Below are positions 16,705 to 24,420 of a stretch of 28,773 bases of DNA, piece after piece; the stretch's first letter is position 1, and each line of letters opens with the position of its first letter. The notes under the pieces were generated by a model, which did not search any database, had not been told where the DNA came from, and saw only the letters and a program-made list of their open reading frames with translations. This DNA comes from an uncultured Clostridia bacterium (GTDB lineage: Bacteria > Bacillota > Clostridia > TANB77 > CAG-508): NCBI GenBank assembly GCA_949935895.1, contig CATLGL010000003.1:1-28773 (forward strand), read 5' to 3'. The translations under genes and the position numbers were made by a program.

Positions 16705-17328
16705 ATGCCTAAAATAGATGTATATAATATAGAAGGTAAAAAGGTTAGCGATGTAGAATTAAAAGAAGAAGTTTTTGGAATTGAACCAAATGAAGGAATT
16801 GTACATAGTGTACTTATCAATTATTTAGCTAACCAAAGACAAGGAACAGGAAGCACAAAAACAAGAGCAGAAGTTTCTGGTGGTGGTAAAAAGCCATGGA
16901 GACAAAAGGGAACAGGACGTGCAAGACAAGGTAGTATTCGTGCTCCACACTGGGTTGGTGGAGGTATCGCATTAGGACCAAAACCACGTTCATACAAATA
17001 TAGAGTAAATAAGAAAGAAAGAAGATTAGCAATTCGTTCTATTTTAAGTTCAAAAGTATTAGAAAAAGAATTAGTTGTAGTAGACAAAATTGAATTAAAA
17101 GAAATTAAAACAAAAAATATGGTAAATGCTTTATCAAATTTAAAAGTAGAAGGAAAAATACTAATTGTCTTACCAGAAAAAAATGAAAATGTACAAAAAT
17201 CAGCAAGAAACATTGAAGGAGTTAAAACAAGTTTAGTTAATACAATTAACGTATATGATTTATTAAAATATAAAAATCTTGTACTTACTCTAGATGCTGT
17301 TAAAAAGTTAGAGGAGGTGTACATATAA
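16705..17328 (+). CDS. rplD: 50S ribosomal protein L4
   Basis: L4, 207 aa, lines the exit tunnel and in several bacteria represses its own operon. Motifs: GSTKTRAEVSGGGKKPWRQK, GTGRARQGSIRAPHWVGGG (tunnel loop), and the C-terminal NVYDLLKYKNLVLT. Normal length. AAGGAGG precedes the ATG. Only 2 bases separate its stop from rplW. If the leader at 15345 is autogenously controlled, L4 is one candidate regulator, by analogy with Escherichia coli. Confidence 0.98.
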   Translation: MPKIDVYNIEGKKVSDVELKEEVFGIEPNEGIVHSVLINYLANQRQGTGSTKTRAEVSGGGKKPWRQKGTGRARQGSIRAPHWVGGGIALGPKPRSYKYRVNKKERRLAIRSILSSKVLEKELVVVDKIELKEIKTKNMVNALSNLKVEGKILIVLPEKNENVQKSARNIEGVKTSLVNTINVYDLLKYKNLVLTLDAVKKLEEVYI

Positions 17329-17330
17329 CA

Positions 17331-17678
17331 ATGAGACCAGAAGATATTATTATAAAACCAATTATTACAGAAAAAAGTAATGATGGATTACAAGATGGAA
17401 AGTATACCTTTAAAGTAAGTAAAAAGGCAACAAAAGTAGATATAGCAAGAGCTGTTGAAAAGCTTTTTGAAGTAAAAGTAGTTAATGTTAATACAATTAC
17501 TGTTAAAGGAAAAGAAAAAAGAGTAGGAGCACATTCTGGAAAAACACCAGATTGGAAAAAAGCAATTGTAACAATTGATACAAATCCAAGTGACCTAAAA
17601 TACCTTGCAAAAGGTGGAAAAGAAACCAAAGTTTCTAAAAAGTATAAAGATTCTATTTCAGAATTTATGGGTGCATAA
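17331..17678 (+). CDS. rplW: 50S ribosomal protein L23
   Basis: L23, 115 aa, at the tunnel exit where trigger factor and SRP dock. Motifs: DIIIKPIITEKS at the N-terminus, YTFKVSKKATKVDI, and GKEKRVGAHSGKTPDWKKA. About 15 residues longer than usual through a basic C-terminal tail (KVSKKYKDSISEFMGA). GGAGGTG upstream lies in the end of rplD. Followed by a 102-base gap with competing hairpins. Confidence 0.97.
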   Translation: MRPEDIIIKPIITEKSNDGLQDGKYTFKVSKKATKVDIARAVEKLFEVKVVNVNTITVKGKEKRVGAHSGKTPDWKKAIVTIDTNPSDLKYLAKGGKETKVSKKYKDSISEFMGA

Positions 17679-17722
17679 TGTGCAACAAAATATCGAGAAA
17701 TGACTCGGATAATAAAGAATAT

Positions 17723-17752
17723 CTGCTAAGTAGAGCAGGAAAAAGTCTACTT
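17723..17752 (+). other. Competing hairpins in the rplW-rplB gap
   Basis: AAGTAGA (17728-17734) pairs with TCTACTT (17746-17752), loop of 11. The alternative CTGCT (17723-17727) with AGCAG (17734-17738) excludes it. Confidence 0.5.
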
Positions 17753-17780
17753 AAATAAATTAAAAGGAGAGAAAGAAAAA

Positions 17781-18608
17781 ATGGCAATGAAACATTTTAA
17801 AGCCTATACTCCATCAAGAAGAAACATGACTGTTTCAACATTTGATGAAATTACAAAGAAAACTCCTGAAAAATCTTTACTTGCAAAGAAGAAAGAAAAA
17901 GCAGGAAGAAATTCATATGGTAGAATTACCGTTCGTCATCAAGGTGGAGGAAATAGACAAAAATACAGAATAATTGATTTTAAACGTAACAAAGACGATA
18001 TGACAGCAACTGTTATTGGTATTGAATACGATCCAAATAGAAGTGCTAATATTGCTTTAGTAGAATATGAAGATGGAGAAAGAAGATACATTCTAGCACC
18101 TGTTGGGTTAACTGATGGAGGTAAAGTAGTATCAGGAGTAAAAGCAGATATTAAACCAGGAAACTGTATGCCAATTGAAAATATTCCTGTAGGTACTTTA
18201 ATTCATAATATTGAATTAAACCCAGGGCAAGGTGGAAAAATGGTAAGAAGTGCAGGACAAAGTGCACAACTTATGGCAAAAGAAGGAAAATATGCACATG
18301 TACGTTTACCTTCTGGAGAAATGAGATTAGTTATGACAAGATGTAGAGCAACCATTGGAACTATTGGAAATACAGATCATGAAAATGTAAAACTTGGTAA
18401 AGCTGGAAGAACAAGACATATGGGAATACGTCCTACTGTTAGAGGTTCTGTAATGAACCCAGTAGATCACCCTCATGGTGGTGGTGAAGGTAGAGCACCA
18501 GTCGGACGTCCAGGACCACTTACTCCTTGGGGTAAACCAGCACTTGGATATAAAACAAGAAAGAAAAATAAACTTTCAAATAAATTTATTGTAAAACGTA
18601 GAAAATAG
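17781..18608 (+). CDS. rplB: 50S ribosomal protein L2
   Basis: L2, 275 aa, needed for subunit joining and the peptidyl-transferase centre. Motifs: GRNSYGRITVRHQGGGNRQK, the central GQGGKMVRSAGQSAQLMAKE, and the invariant MNPVDHPHGGGEGRAP with the functional His. Normal length. AAGGAGAG precedes the ATG. The CGG at 18503 is out of frame (GTC GGA). A 163-base gap with a duplicated hairpin follows. Confidence 0.98.
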   Translation: MAMKHFKAYTPSRRNMTVSTFDEITKKTPEKSLLAKKKEKAGRNSYGRITVRHQGGGNRQKYRIIDFKRNKDDMTATVIGIEYDPNRSANIALVEYEDGERRYILAPVGLTDGGKVVSGVKADIKPGNCMPIENIPVGTLIHNIELNPGQGGKMVRSAGQSAQLMAKEGKYAHVRLPSGEMRLVMTRCRATIGTIGNTDHENVKLGKAGRTRHMGIRPTVRGSVMNPVDHPHGGGEGRAPVGRPGPLTPWGKPALGYKTRKKNKLSNKFIVKRRK

Positions 18609-18639
18609 TTAGCCGTTAGCGAACGAAAGTGAGCTTTAT

Positions 18640-18748
18640 GGATAACTATGCCAGCCGAAGAATGAGGCTGGCCACCATAAAGAGTTCATTATCAAATGAA
18701 AGAACAATACAGGATAACTATACTAGCCAAAGAAAGAGGCTAACTACC
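18640..18748 (+). repeat. Duplicated 37-base hairpin element in the rplB-rpsS gap
   Basis: Copy A 18640-18676 and copy B 18712-18748 share 30 of 37 positions and both begin GGATAACTAT. Copy A has a 7-bp stem GCCAGCC/GGCTGGC. Copy B keeps the inner TAGCC/GGCTA stem, where one C-G pair has become T-A. Confidence 0.75.
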
Positions 18749-18771
18749 TTAGAAAAGAAGGAGGAAAAATA

Positions 18772-19053
18772 ATGTCAAGATCAAGCAAGAAAAAACCATT
18801 TGTTGCACCAGAGCTTTTAAAAAGAGTAGAAGCAATGAATGAAACAGGCAAAAAAGATGTTTTAAAAACATGGTCAAGAGCATCTACTATATATCCACAA
18901 TTTGTTGGACACACAATTGCTGTTCATGATGGAAGAAAACATGTACCAATTTATATAACAGAAGAAATGATAGGACATAAATTAGGTGAATTTGCACCTA
19001 CAAGAACCTTTAAAGGTCATGCAGGAGAAAAAGCATCTACTGTTAAAAAATAG
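18772..19053 (+). CDS. rpsS: 30S ribosomal protein S19
   Basis: S19, 93 aa, pairs with S13 in the 30S head. Motifs: SRSSKKKPFVAPELLK at the start, KTWSRASTIYPQFVGHTIAVH, DGRKHVPIYI, and the C-terminal KLGEFAPTRTFKGH. Normal length. AAGGAGG precedes the ATG. No in-frame CGG. Confidence 0.98.
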   Translation: MSRSSKKKPFVAPELLKRVEAMNETGKKDVLKTWSRASTIYPQFVGHTIAVHDGRKHVPIYITEEMIGHKLGEFAPTRTFKGHAGEKASTVKK

Positions 19054-19090
19054 ACGAGAAAATAACAAAATCAGAAAATTAGATATGAGT

Positions 19091-19122
19091 AGTTAGAAAC
19101 AATCTAGCGGCAAAATCTAACT
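19091..19122 (+). other. Hairpin in the rpsS-rplV gap
   Basis: AGTTAGA (19091-19097) with TCTAACT (19116-19122), 7 bp, loop of 18 bases, just before the rplV ribosome site. Confidence 0.55.
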
Positions 19123-19147
19123 TTCTAGAACAAGGAGGGAATCTAAA

Positions 19148-19507
19148 GTGGAAGAATTGAAGGACGAAGTAAAAACCGCAGAAGCTACTTTAAAATATGC
19201 TAGAATTTCTGCAAGAAAAGTAAAAATTGTTGCAGATTTAGTTCGTGGGAAAGATGTAACAGAAGCCTTAGCAATTGTTAAATTTACTCCAAAGGCATCT
19301 TCAGAGATAATTGAAAAGCTATTAAAATCTGCGATTGCAAATGCAGAAAATAACCACAATATGGATAGTAAAAACTTATACATTGCTGAAATATATGCAA
19401 ATCAAGGTCCTACTCTAAAAAGAATAAGACCAGCAGCAAAAGGTTCTGCTGTTAGAATAAGAAAAAGAACCAGTCATATTACAATCGTATTAAAAGAAAA
19501 AGTATAG
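19148..19507 (+). CDS. rplV: 50S ribosomal protein L22
   Basis: L22, 119 aa, whose hairpin reaches the exit tunnel. Start is GTG at 19148 with AAGGAGGG upstream, giving a slightly longer acidic N-terminus (MEELKDEVKTAEATL) than usual. Core motifs: KYARISARKVKIVADLVRGK, KSAIANAENNHNMD, and the hairpin GPTLKRIRPAAKGSAVRIRK. 25 bases before rpsC. Confidence 0.97.
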   Translation: MEELKDEVKTAEATLKYARISARKVKIVADLVRGKDVTEALAIVKFTPKASSEIIEKLLKSAIANAENNHNMDSKNLYIAEIYANQGPTLKRIRPAAKGSAVRIRKRTSHITIVLKEKV

Positions 19508-19532
19508 AGGATAAGAAAGGAGGATTTTTAGC

Positions 19533-20195
19533 ATGGGACAAAAAATGCATCCACATGGATTAAGAGTAGGAGTAATAAAAGACTGGAACTCTAAATGGTA
19601 TGCTGATAAAAGAAATTATAGCGATTATTTAGTAGAAGACCATAAAATCCGTGAATATGTTAAAAAGAAATTATTTGTTAGTGGTATTTCAAAAATTGAA
19701 ATTGAAAGAACAGCTAAATTTGTTAAAGTAAATGTATATACAGCAAAGCCTGGTCTAGTGATAGGAAAAGGTGGGCAATTAGCAGAAGGTTTGAAAAACG
19801 ATTTACAAAAAATGATTGGAAAAGAAGTTAATTTAAATATTGTTGAGGTAAAAAATATTGATTTAGATGCTAAATTAGTAGCAGAAAATATTTGTGCTCA
19901 ATTAGAAAGAAGAATTTCATTTAGACGTGCAATGAAGCAATGCATGCAAAAAACAATGAAAGCAGGTGCATTAGGTATTAAAACATCAGTATCTGGAAGA
20001 TTAGGTGGAGCAGATATGGCAAGAACAGAATTCTATAAAGAAGGAACAATTCCACTTCAAACCTTAAGAGCAGATATTGATTATGGATTCTATGAAGCAA
20101 ATACAACATATGGAAAAATCGGTGTTAAAGTTTGGATTTATAAAGGTGAAGTTCTTCCTACCAAAAAAGAGAAAGTAGAAGGAGGAGATAACTAA
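19533..20195 (+). CDS. rpsC: 30S ribosomal protein S3
   Basis: S3, 220 aa, at the mRNA entry site. Motifs: MGQKMHPHGLRVGVIKDWNS, the KH domain GLVIGKGG, RRISFRRAMKQCMQ and the C-terminal GRLGGADMAR and VWIYKGEVLP. Normal length. GAAAGGAGG precedes the ATG. Its stop overlaps the rplP start by one base (TAATG), so the two are coupled. The CGG at 20120 is out of frame. Confidence 0.98.
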   Translation: MGQKMHPHGLRVGVIKDWNSKWYADKRNYSDYLVEDHKIREYVKKKLFVSGISKIEIERTAKFVKVNVYTAKPGLVIGKGGQLAEGLKNDLQKMIGKEVNLNIVEVKNIDLDAKLVAENICAQLERRISFRRAMKQCMQKTMKAGALGIKTSVSGRLGGADMARTEFYKEGTIPLQTLRADIDYGFYEANTTYGKIGVKVWIYKGEVLPTKKEKVEGGDN

Positions 20196-20641
20196 TGCCA
20201 TTAATACCAAAAAGAACAAAATATAGAAAACAACAAAAAGGTAGAAATAGAGGATATGCTACAAGAGGTAATGTTGTTTCAGATGGAGAATATGGATTAC
20301 AAGCAAGTGAAGCAGCTTGGATTACAACAAATCAAATAGAAGCAGCACGTATTGCTATGACCCGTCATATTAAAAGAGGTGGTCAAGTATGGATTAAAAT
20401 ATTCCCAGACAAACCAGTAACTAAAAAACCTGCTGAAACTCGTATGGGTAAAGGTAAGGGAGCACCAGAATATTGGGTAGCTGTTGTAAAACCTGGAAGA
20501 GTATTATTTGAAATTGCAGGAGTAACAGAAGAGTTAGCAAAAGAAGCAATGAGACTTGCAGCAAACAAACTACCAATTAAAACAAAATTTGTAAGAAAAG
20601 AAACTATAGAAGTAGGTGGTGATGTTGATGAAGATAAATAA
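20195..20641 (+). CDS. rplP: 50S ribosomal protein L16
   Basis: L16, 148 aa, in the A-site region of the large subunit. Motifs: PLIPKRTKYRKQQKGRNRGYA, ARIAMTRHIKRGGQVWI, the FPDKPVTKKPAETRMGKGKG loop, and GAPEYWVAVVKPGRVLFE. The C-terminus overlaps rpmC, with its start inside the last codons. Ribosome site GGAGG lies within rpsC. No in-frame CGG. Confidence 0.98.
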   Translation: MPLIPKRTKYRKQQKGRNRGYATRGNVVSDGEYGLQASEAAWITTNQIEAARIAMTRHIKRGGQVWIKIFPDKPVTKKPAETRMGKGKGAPEYWVAVVKPGRVLFEIAGVTEELAKEAMRLAANKLPIKTKFVRKETIEVGGDVDEDK

Positions 20642-20828
20642 AATAAATGAAATGTCTTCACCAGAACTAGAAAAAGAGTTAAGTGAGTTAAAAACAGAAT
20701 TGTTTAAATTAAGATTTAGCCATGCAACCAATGGACTAGATAATCCATTAAAAATAAGAGAAGTAAAAAAAGACATTGCAAGAATTAAAACCGTATTAAG
20801 ACAAAGAGAGATAACAAATAAAGCATAG
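20628..20828 (+). CDS. rpmC: 50S ribosomal protein L29
   Basis: L29, small helical protein at the tunnel exit, next to L23. Motifs: INKINEMSSPELEKELSELK, LFKLRFSHATNGLDNP and IREVKKDIARIKTVLRQRE. I place the start at ATG 20628, with AGGTGG seven bases upstream; ATG 20622 and GTG 20616 in the same frame are alternatives. Predicted length 66 aa, usual for L29. The 5' end overlaps rplP by 14 bases, so translation is coupled. Confidence 0.96.
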   Translation: MKINKINEMSSPELEKELSELKTELFKLRFSHATNGLDNPLKIREVKKDIARIKTVLRQREITNKA

Positions 20829-20871
20829 GAGTTAGAAGTTCGAGGATAGTCCTCAAACGTCAAATCTCCAA
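20828..20871 (+). other. Hairpin in the rpmC-rpsQ gap
   Basis: Core GAGGA/TCCTC with a 3-base loop (TAG) near 20842-20854. Imperfect outer pairing extends it towards GGAG and CTCC, ending just before the rpsQ ribosome site. Confidence 0.5.
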
Positions 20872-20890
20872 AATAAAGAAAGGAGAAAAA

Positions 20891-21160
20891 ATGACTATGG
20901 AAGAAAGAAATCTTCGTAAAGTGATGGTTGGCACAGTAATATCTAATAAAATGGATAAAACTGTTGTTGTAGCTGTTAAAACAAATGTAAAACATGATGT
21001 TTATGGAAAAATCGTAAAAAAAACCTATAAATTGAAAGCTCATGACGAAGAAAATGCATGTGGAATCGGAGATGAAGTAAGAGTAATGGAAACTCGTCCA
21101 CTATCAAAAGATAAAAGATGGAGAGTAGTTGAAATTACCAAAAAAGCGATTACACGTTAG
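20891..21160 (+). CDS. rpsQ: 30S ribosomal protein S17
   Basis: S17, 89 aa, binds 16S rRNA early in assembly. Motifs: RNLRKVMVGTVISNKMDKTV, VYGKIVKKTYKLKAHDE and GDEVRVMETRPLSKDKRWRV, all typical. AAAGGAG precedes the ATG. The CGG at 21067 is out of frame (ATC GGA). Confidence 0.98.
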   Translation: MTMEERNLRKVMVGTVISNKMDKTVVVAVKTNVKHDVYGKIVKKTYKLKAHDEENACGIGDEVRVMETRPLSKDKRWRVVEITKKAITR

Positions 21161-21194
21161 AGTTAAAATCTAGAGGTTAGAAAAGAGGATTATT

Positions 21195-21232
21195 AACCAA
21201 CAGAAATATCAATTATTATAAGAAGGAGGAGG
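21195..21232 (+). repeat. Element shared upstream of rplN and rplR, copy 1
   Basis: AACCAACAGAAATATCAAT and the following bases up to GGAGGAGG closely match 24380-24415 before rplR (AACTAATAGAAATATCAAT). Both copies run into the ribosome site. Confidence 0.6.
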
Positions 21233-21240
21233 AGACTAAA

Positions 21241-21609
21241 ATGGTACAACAACAATCAATATTAAAAGTTGCTGACAATACTGGTGCAAAAGAAATTATG
21301 TGTATTCGTTGTCTAGGTGGTTCTTATCGAAAATATGCAGGTATTGGAGATGTTATTGTTGCTTCTGTTAAAAGTGCTACACCAGGTGGCGTTGTAAAAA
21401 AAGGAGAAGTAGTAAAAGCAGTCGTTGTAAGAACAAAAAAACCACAAAGACGTGCAGATGGTTCTTATGTGAGATTTGATGAAAATGCAGCAGTTATTAT
21501 TCGTGATGATGGAAATCCAAAAGGAACTCGTATTTTTGGTCCAGTAGCAAGAGAATTAAGAGAAAAAGAATATATGAAAATATTATCATTAGCACCTGAA
21601 GTTCTTTAA
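21241..21609 (+). CDS. rplN: 50S ribosomal protein L14
   Basis: L14, 122 aa, contacts 16S rRNA in a bridge. Motifs: MVQQQSILKVADNTGAKEIM, CIRCLGGSYRKYAGIGDVIV, RPQRRADGSY-type segment (KKPQRRADGSYVRFDENA) and RIFGPVARELREK. Normal length. AAGGAGG precedes the ATG. No in-frame CGG. It is followed by a 459-base gap that is the longest in the operon. Confidence 0.98.
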   Translation: MVQQQSILKVADNTGAKEIMCIRCLGGSYRKYAGIGDVIVASVKSATPGGVVKKGEVVKAVVVRTKKPQRRADGSYVRFDENAAVIIRDDGNPKGTRIFGPVARELREKEYMKILSLAPEVL

Positions 21610-21670
21610 GCTGTTAGTGAAAATGTCCAGTGGACATTTGAACTTTACAGATTAAAGATGCGAAGAACTT
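21599..21670 (+). other. Long stem-loop around the rplN stop
   Basis: Outer stem AAGTTCTT (21599-21606) with AAGAACTT (21663-21670), 8 of 8. An inner hairpin AAATGTCC (21621-21628) with GGACATTT (21632-21639) has a 3-base loop. The rplN stop codon lies just inside the outer stem. No T tract follows. Confidence 0.6.
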
Positions 21671-21672
21671 AG

Positions 21673-22033
21673 TATTTGTAAATGAGAGTAGCCGTATAGG
21701 CTAATCGAATGTACAAATAATTAGTTAGAGCTTCAGTAAAATGAACTGATAAACCAAAAAAAGTGAAAAGCGATATTTGTAAATGAGAATAGCCGTATAG
21801 GCTAATCGAATATACAAATAATTAGTTAGAGCTTCAGTAAAATGAACTGATAAACCAAAAAAAGTGAAAAGCGATATTTGTAAATGAGAGTAGCCGTATA
21901 AACTAATCGAATGTACAAATAATTAGTTAAAGCTTCAGTAAAATGAACTGATAAACCAAAAAAAAGTGAAAAGCGATATTTGTATAAATGAGAGTAGCCA
22001 TATAGGCTAGCAGAATGTACAAATAATTAGTTA
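21673..22033 (+). repeat. Tandem array of a 101-base hairpin unit, 3.6 copies
   Basis: This fills most of the 459-base rplN-rplX gap. Units start at 21673, 21774, 21875 and 21977 (periods 101, 101, 102); the last is cut off near 22033. Each unit has arms TATTTGTA and TACAAATA around an inner TAGCC/GGCTA hairpin, and full units also have TCAGT/ACTGA. The 8-base outer arms are identical in all four copies; copy 3 has lost part of the inner stem. I see no ORF in this gap and no clear internal promoter. Confidence 0.9.
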
Positions 22034-22068
22034 TGTATAAACCTAGAAAAAAGAGGTGAAAAGAAAAG

Positions 22069-22377
22069 ATGAGAATTAAAAAAGGTGATACTGTTAAAAT
22101 CTTATCAGGAAATGATAAAGGAAAAACAGGAGAAGTTTTAGAAGTAATACCAAAAACAGAAAAAATTATAGTAAAGGGTGTTAACATTCGTAAAAAACAT
22201 GTAAAACCTAGAAAACAAGGAGAAGAAGGTGGAATTATTCCAGTAGAATGTGCCATTCATTCTTCAAAGGCAAATGTAGTATGTCCTAAATGTGGAAAAC
22301 CAACAAGAATTGGATATATAGAAGAAAAGGACGAAAAAGTTCGTGTTTGTAAAAAATGTAATACAAAATTAAAATAA
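22069..22377 (+). CDS. rplX: 50S ribosomal protein L24
   Basis: L24, 102 aa, an assembly initiator. KOW motif: MRIKKGDTVKILSGNDKGKT, then GVNIRKKHVKP. The C-terminus has a CxxC...CxxC zinc-type tail (VVCPKCGKPTRIG, VRVCKKCNTKLK). AAGAGGTG precedes the ATG. Confidence 0.97.
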   Translation: MRIKKGDTVKILSGNDKGKTGEVLEVIPKTEKIIVKGVNIRKKHVKPRKQGEEGGIIPVECAIHSSKANVVCPKCGKPTRIGYIEEKDEKVRVCKKCNTKLK

Positions 22378-22396
22378 GAAGGGAGGATAAAAGAAC

Positions 22397-22936
22397 ATGG
22401 AAAAATTAAGAGAACAATATGAAAAAGAAGTAATACCAGCATTAATGAAAAAATTTAATTATAAATCAGTTATGCAAGCTCCAAAACTTGACAAAATTGT
22501 AATCAATATTGGTTTAGGAGATACAAAAGATAATCCTAAATCTTTAGAAAATGCAATGAATGATTTAAGTCAAATTACTGGTCAAAAACCAATGGTAACA
22601 AAAGCAAGAAAATCAATTGCTGCTTTTAAACTAAGAGAAGGAGCTAATATTGGATGCAAGGTTACCCTAAGAAGTAGTAAAATGTATGAATTTGCATATA
22701 AATTATTCAATGTAGCTCTTCCAAGAGTAAGAGATTTTAGAGGTGTATCTGCAAATTCTTTTGATGGAAGAGGAAATTATTCAGTAGGTATTAAAGAACA
22801 ATTGATATTCCCTGAAATCGAATATGAAAAAATTGATAAACTAAGAGGTATGGATATCATATTTGTAACAACTGCTAAATCAGATGAAGAAGCAAAAGAA
22901 TTATTAACACTATTAGGAATGCCGTTTAGAAACTAA
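22397..22936 (+). CDS. rplE: 50S ribosomal protein L5
   Basis: L5, 179 aa, binds 5S rRNA and forms a bridge to the 30S head. Motifs: LREQYEKEVIPALMKKFNYK, DKIVINIGLGD, KPMVTKARKSIAAFKLREG, and VALPRVRDFRGVSANSFDGR. Normal length. AAGGGAGG precedes the ATG. No in-frame CGG. Confidence 0.98.
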   Translation: MEKLREQYEKEVIPALMKKFNYKSVMQAPKLDKIVINIGLGDTKDNPKSLENAMNDLSQITGQKPMVTKARKSIAAFKLREGANIGCKVTLRSSKMYEFAYKLFNVALPRVRDFRGVSANSFDGRGNYSVGIKEQLIFPEIEYEKIDKLRGMDIIFVTTAKSDEEAKELLTLLGMPFRN

Positions 22937-22983
22937 AGGTTAGAGTAGTAGATTGATATAGCTTCAAACTACAGTTTAAACCT
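22937..22983 (+). other. Hairpin in the rplE-rpsZ gap
   Basis: AGGTT (22937-22941) with AACCT (22979-22983) and inner GTAGT (22945-22949) with ACTAC (22968-22972), ending just before the rpsZ ribosome site. Confidence 0.5.
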
Positions 22984-23014
22984 CAAATCTCAAGGAGGAG
23001 GGAGAATTAGAAAT

Positions 23015-23200
23015 ATGGCTAAAAAGTCAATGATTGTAAAACAACAAAGACCACAAAAATACAAAACAAGAGAATATAACAGATGTAAACTTTGTGGTAG
23101 ACCACATGCATATATTAGAAAATATGGAATTTGCCGTGTATGTTTTAGAAAATTAGCTCATGAGGGTGAAATTCCAGGTGTAAAAAAAGCAAGTTGGTAA
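23015..23200 (+). CDS. rpsZ: 30S ribosomal protein S14, zinc type
   Basis: Short zinc-binding S14, 61 aa. Four Cys in CKLCGRPHAYIRKYG and CRVCFRKLAHEGE, so the Zn-containing form (RpsN1 of B. subtilis). AAGGAGGG precedes the ATG. The gap to rpsH is 135 bases. Confidence 0.97.
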   Translation: MAKKSMIVKQQRPQKYKTREYNRCKLCGRPHAYIRKYGICRVCFRKLAHEGEIPGVKKASW

Positions 23201-23259
23201 ACTAGAGATTAGAAATTAGAAGTTAGAATAATTTCTTATAAGAATAAAAAACAAATAAA

Positions 23260-23312
23260 GTTGGAAATGAAACATTAGGGAGTTAATTCCTAAGCATCAA
23301 ACATCCAACCTC
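23260..23312 (+). other. Hairpin in the rpsZ-rpsH gap
   Basis: GTTGGA with TCCAAC brackets a nested stem TTAGG/CCTAA around a GAGTTAATT loop, ending about 10 bases before the AGGAGG of rpsH. The bases 23201-23230 before it repeat the words ATTAGAA and GTTAGAA. Confidence 0.55.
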
Positions 23313-23335
23313 AAAAAGGAGGTAAAGAAAAAATT

Positions 23336-23734
23336 ATGAATATTACAGATCCAATTGCAGATATGTTAACAAGAATCAGAAATGCAAATACTTCAAAACA
23401 TAAAACCGTTGATATACCAGCTTCTAATATGAAAAAAGCAATTGCTGAAATATTATTTGAAGAAGGATATATAAAAGCATTTGAAGTAATTGAAAATGAA
23501 AATCAAGGGATAATACGAATTACAATCAAATATGATGAAAAAGGTAATCGTGTTATTGCAGGATTAAAAAGAATTAGCAAACCAGGATTAAGAGTTTATG
23601 CAGCTGCTAGTGAATTACCAAAGGTATTAAATGGTTTAGGAATTGCTTTAATTTCAACATCAAAAGGAATTATGACAGATAAAAAAGCAAGAGAACAGGG
23701 AATTGGTGGAGAAGTACTAGCTTATGTATGGTAA
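23336..23734 (+). CDS. rpsH: 30S ribosomal protein S8
   Basis: S8, 132 aa, binds 16S rRNA and in other bacteria regulates the spc operon. Motifs: NITDPIADMLTRIRNANTSK, MKKAIAEILFEEGYI, GLKRISKPGLRVYA and SKGIMTDKKAREQGIGGEVL. Normal length. AAGGAGG precedes the ATG. The 66-base gap to rplF holds an ATTAGA/TCTAAT hairpin. Confidence 0.98.
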   Translation: MNITDPIADMLTRIRNANTSKHKTVDIPASNMKKAIAEILFEEGYIKAFEVIENENQGIIRITIKYDEKGNRVIAGLKRISKPGLRVYAAASELPKVLNGLGIALISTSKGIMTDKKAREQGIGGEVLAYVW

Positions 23735-23800
23735 TTAGAGATTAGGGAATACAAATCTAATCAATAAGTTAAATATAAAATAAAGAGGTGAAATAAGGAA

Positions 23801-24340
23801 ATGTCAAGAATAGGAAATAGCCCAATTACAGTTCCATCTGATGTAGAGGTAAAAATTGATGGTCAAAATATTACTGTAAAAGGACCTAAAGGAGCTCTAG
23901 AAAGACAAATACATAACAATATGAAGGTAAATTTTGACAATGGTGTCATTACTGTAACAAGACCAAATGACGAACCAGAAAATAGAAGTTTACATGGTTT
24001 AACAAGAACACTAATCAATAATATGATTCGTGGTGTAAAAGAAGAATATCAAAGAGAATTACAAATCAATGGTGTTGGATATAGAGCAAGTAAACAAGGA
24101 ACAAAATTAGTAATGAATTTAGGATATTCTCATCCAGTAGAAATGGAAGCACCAACAGGAATCACATTTGATGTACCAAATCCAAATACTATTATTGTAA
24201 AAGGAATTGATAAAGAATTAGTTGGTCAAACAGCAGCAGTAGTAAGAACAAAAAGACCACCTGAAGTATATCGTGGAAAAGGTATTAAATATGCTGAAGA
24301 AGTGATTCGTCGTAAAGAAGGTAAAGCAGGAAAGAAATAG
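23801..24340 (+). CDS. rplF: 50S ribosomal protein L6
   Basis: L6, 179 aa, near the factor-binding site. Motifs: MSRIGNSPITVPSDVEV, VKGPKGALERQI, GYRASKQGTKLVMNLGYSHP, and RPPEVYRGKGIKYAEEVIRR. Normal length. AGAGGTGA precedes the ATG. No in-frame CGG. Confidence 0.98.
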   Translation: MSRIGNSPITVPSDVEVKIDGQNITVKGPKGALERQIHNNMKVNFDNGVITVTRPNDEPENRSLHGLTRTLINNMIRGVKEEYQRELQINGVGYRASKQGTKLVMNLGYSHPVEMEAPTGITFDVPNPNTIIVKGIDKELVGQTAAVVRTKRPPEVYRGKGIKYAEEVIRRKEGKAGKK

Positions 24341-24379
24341 AAGTTAAGAGTTAGAAATTGTCTAACACGCTAAACTACT

Positions 24380-24415
24380 AACTAATAGAAATATCAATAT
24401 AAGAAAAGGAGGAGG
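24380..24415 (+). repeat. Element shared upstream of rplN and rplR, copy 2
   Basis: Matches 21195-21232. Preceded by a hairpin GTTAGA (24350-24355) with TCTAAC (24361-24366), loop of 5. Confidence 0.6.
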
Positions 24416-24420
24416 CTAGC

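Noticed and set aside
21673..22033. CRISPR array
   Set aside because: Units are tandem 101-base repeats that include the would-be spacers; there are no unique spacers and no cas genes.
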